Positions 61,978 through 64,000 of a stretch of DNA of 64,000 nucleotides are shown in pieces. Every line of letters starts with the position of its first letter. Positions within the stretch are counted from its first letter, which is position 1. The position numbers and the translations under genes are program-made. The stretch comes from an uncultured Porphyromonadaceae bacterium. Lineage in GTDB: Bacteria; Bacteroidota; Bacteroidia; Bacteroidales; Muribaculaceae. The DNA lies in NCBI GenBank assembly GCA_947567425.1, contig CANOLV010000004.1:62001-126000 (forward strand), given 5' to 3'. A model generated the notes under the pieces. That model was not told where the DNA came from, searched no databases, and saw nothing but the letters and a program-made list of their open reading frames with translations.

Positions 61978-64000
61978 TCTTACGGCATTCCGACGGAGTC
62001 TTCCCGAAGTACTTTTTGAACACGGTGCTGAAATAGCCGATCGACGAGAATCCGCATCTGTATGCTATGTCGCTGATGGTCAAGCTTGGATCGTCCAACA
62101 GACGGAGTGCATGTTCCATGCGTACCTTTTTTATGAAATCCACTATCGACAGGCCGCTGAGCGACTTGATCTTCTTGAAAAGCAGTGATGCGCTTATGCC
62201 CATTTCCTTGGCAAACTCTTCTTTGCCGAATTCCGAATTGTCAAGATGTAGGGTTATGATCTCGACCGCCTGTTTGATAAACGCGTCGTTAAGCTTGTTT
62301 GGCAGTTCCTCCGGTGCATCATTCTTGGGCTGACTCTGGGCAAGAATATGCGAGCCGATCATTCTCCGGTTATGTATGGTCGATGCGATACGCCGCGACA
62401 GGGTAGTTATATCGAACGGTTTTGTGAGGTAATCGTCGGCTCCGAGTCCTATGCCTTTCAGCTCGGATGCCTGTTCGGTCAGCGCGCTCAGCAGAATGAC
62501 GGGTATGTGCGATGTCTCAAACGTCGACTTTATCCGCCGGCAAAGTTCGAATCCGTCCATGTTGGGCATCATAACGTCCGACACGATGAGGTCGGGCAGA
62601 CTCTCCTGGATAAGATTCCAGGCTTCGGCCCCGTCGGCTACCGCCGTCACTTTGAACCTGTCGCCGAGAGCCTTCACCATGAATCTCCTCAGATCCATAT
62701 TGTCTTCGGCTATGATTATGCGCATCTCCTCGTCGACGTTTTCCATGCTTCCGCCGTTGTCGGTAATTGGTGCCGGCACATGTTTCTGCTGTATGTCGGT
62801 GGCCGATCCGATGTTTTTGTACGGGATGGTGACTTCGAAAGTAGATCCTGAATTCTCCTGACTTTCGACATTGATATAGCCGTCGTGGATTTCAACCAGC
62901 TTTTTGACGAGGGCCAGGCCTATGCCTGAACCTATGGTCTTGGAGTTGATGGCGTTCCGTCCGCGGTAAAATTCTTTAAACAGCTTCTTGCGGTCATGCT
63001 TTGAAATTCCGATTCCGTGGTCGGTCACTTTAAGGGTCCAGATGCCTCCGTCGCCCGAGAATGATACGTCGACGGCAGATCCGTCGGTGGAATATTTTAT
63101 GGCGTTTGAGATCAGGTTGTCGATGATCTGTTCCATCTGATTGGTGTCGATGGCCGACACATACAGTTCCGGAGTGCAGTGAAGATTGATCGACAGCGAC
63201 TTCTGTTCGGCGTATGTCGAGAACATGGCTACGCGTTGGCGTATGAGTGAAGGTATGTCCTGCATGGTGAAGTGAGGCTGGACTTTTCCTGTGTCGATTT
63301 TCTGAAAGTCCATGAGTTTGGTGGTCAGTGAGGCCAGATGGTCCACATTGTCCGATGCGAGCCTTACATAGTCGCGGTCATGTTCCGACAGGTGGTCGGA
63401 ATATCTCAGTTGTTCGATCGGAGCTTTTATCAGGGTCAGGGATGTCCGCAGGTCGTGTGCCGTAGTGACAAAAAACTGTAGTTTGCTTTCAGCGTTGCGT
63501 TGGTTGATCCGGTTGATGTAGGTGCGGATGATGAACATGATGAATACACCTAAAAGAAGCAGTCCGGCAGTTCTGAACCACCATGTCTTCCAGAACGGAG
63601 GTTCTACGTAGATCTGTATGCCTCTCTCTGACACAACGTTGGGATTGTGCATCCGGATTACAAGATTATAGTCGCCGGGAGGAAGGTTGGCATAGCTGAT
63701 GGTCGACAAGTCCGACGGCCCGTTCCAGGAGTCGTCGTAGCCTTCGAGCATGTATGAGAATTTCGGTGCCGACGGCATACCTCCCACCGACAGGATGTCG
63801 ATGGCGATATTATCGTGGTTAGGGTCGAGCGTGATGGCTGTGATGCTGTCGAGCGTGGCCGACGGCCTTAAAGCGTCGTTGTCCCTGATCGATTTGCCGA
63901 GCAGGCGTATGTCTTCAATATATATTCGTTGGGTGAGCGGGTGGACATGGTCTGAAGCACTGTTGAGAAGAAGCACGCCTTGTGTGGTTCCTAAAGCCAC
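61973..64000 (-). CDS. Hybrid two-component system regulator (HTCS), 5' end outside window
   Basis: The visible 675 residues are the C-terminal part of an HTCS. In order: the end of the periplasmic propeller (GTTQGVLLLNS), the Y_Y_Y domain (about 50-135), a transmembrane helix (about 143-163), HisKA with the phospho-acceptor His in TTAHDLRTSL, HATPase_c with NLISNAIKYS and GIGLALVKK, a receiver domain with the phospho-acceptor Asp in LIVSDVMMPNMDG, and an AraC-type HTH (DPSLTISDIAYRCGFSSIGYF, in two parts). HTCS proteins bind an oligosaccharide in the periplasm and activate a nearby polysaccharide locus. Here the convergent xylan cassette is the obvious target. The GTG at the window edge is not the real start. 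Confidence 0.95.
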   Translation of the reverse strand: MALGTTQGVLLLNSASDHVHPLTQRIYIEDIRLLGKSIRDNDALRPSATLDSITAITLDPNHDNIAIDILSVGGMPSAPKFSYMLEGYDDSWNGPSDLSTISYANLPPGDYNLVIRMHNPNVVSERGIQIYVEPPFWKTWWFRTAGLLLLGVFIMFIIRTYINRINQRNAESKLQFFVTTAHDLRTSLTLIKAPIEQLRYSDHLSEHDRDYVRLASDNVDHLASLTTKLMDFQKIDTGKVQPHFTMQDIPSLIRQRVAMFSTYAEQKSLSINLHCTPELYVSAIDTNQMEQIIDNLISNAIKYSTDGSAVDVSFSGDGGIWTLKVTDHGIGISKHDRKKLFKEFYRGRNAINSKTIGSGIGLALVKKLVEIHDGYINVESQENSGSTFEVTIPYKNIGSATDIQQKHVPAPITDNGGSMENVDEEMRIIIAEDNMDLRRFMVKALGDRFKVTAVADGAEAWNLIQESLPDLIVSDVMMPNMDGFELCRRIKSTFETSHIPVILLSALTEQASELKGIGLGADDYLTKPFDITTLSRRIASTIHNRRMIGSHILAQSQPKNDAPEELPNKLNDAFIKQAVEIITLHLDNSEFGKEEFAKEMGISASLLFKKIKSLSGLSIVDFIKKVRMEHALRLLDDPSLTISDIAYRCGFSSIGYFSTVFKKYFGKTPSECRKI

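Overview
The window looks like a chromosomal segment from Bacteroidota, order Bacteroidales. The evidence is the repeated -7 motif TAnnTTTG with a -33 TTTG/TTG about 19-21 nt upstream, the near absence of Shine-Dalgarno sequences, the many lipoproteins, a complete Bat (aerotolerance) operon, a SecA with a C-terminal zinc motif, RNase P RNA, and polysaccharide-utilisation genes with a hybrid two-component regulator. Base composition near 50% GC and a DcaP-like porin make a Muribaculaceae-type gut commensal plausible; that family assignment is inference. No insertion sequence, integrase, phage gene or CRISPR array was seen.

Layout. 1-1.2 kb: 3' part of a DEAD-type RNA helicase (minus), with a divergent unannotated small RNA beside it. 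1.6-18.5 kb: a long leftward run of tightly packed housekeeping genes. In transcription order from a near-perfect promoter at 18.55 kb these are a TPR/beta-propeller protein, CstA, a PHP phosphatase, MetA (acetyl-CoA type by residue Glu111), a DUF4105/Lnb-like membrane protein, a degenerate alkaline-phosphatase-superfamily protein, SecA, a prolyl oligopeptidase, a lipoprotein, MurB and a metallo-beta-lactamase-fold hydrolase; a META-domain lipoprotein follows. 18.7-24.5 kb: a hemicellulose island with a GH2 enzyme, a truncated GH51 arabinofuranosidase remnant and a divergent GH3 with DUF1573 and PA14 domains. 24.6-30.6 kb: a cysteine-free thioredoxin-fold protein, a porin, rnpB, a START-like protein, two small membrane proteins (one of 36 aa), rplS, a universal stress protein and a small HTH protein.

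30.7-39.2 kb: the operon moxR, DUF58, a BatA-associated membrane protein, batA, batB, batC, batD, batE. 39.4-40.8 kb: two tandem HU-type genes, the second encoding HU, a transmembrane helix and LysM. 40.8-52.3 kb: a small membrane protein, a lipoprotein with a very acidic tail, an M13 peptidase, an ABC-F ATPase, a DUF4831 protein, NnrDE, a dicarboxylate/amino-acid symporter, hpt, adk and tRNA-Leu(UAA). 52.3-57 kb: an SDR oxidoreductase, a ROK glucokinase, a SIMPL protein and a TlpA-type lipoprotein. 57.1-64 kb: a xylan-degradation cassette (esterase, a GH43-CBM6-GH8 fusion, a GH43 lipoprotein) facing a hybrid two-component regulator that runs off the window.

How the genes fit together. The 57-64 kb cassette reads as a xylo-oligosaccharide processing line: the esterase removes acyl groups, GH43 removes arabinose or xylose, the GH8 module trims the reducing end, and the HTCS senses the product. 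No SusC/SusD pair is present in the window. The most unusual items are the membrane-anchored HU-LysM protein, the small RNA at 1.44 kb, the GH51 remnant, a 25-bp near-identical intergenic repeat at 21.28 and 25.43 kb, and the phosphatase-fold protein that has lost its catalytic residues.
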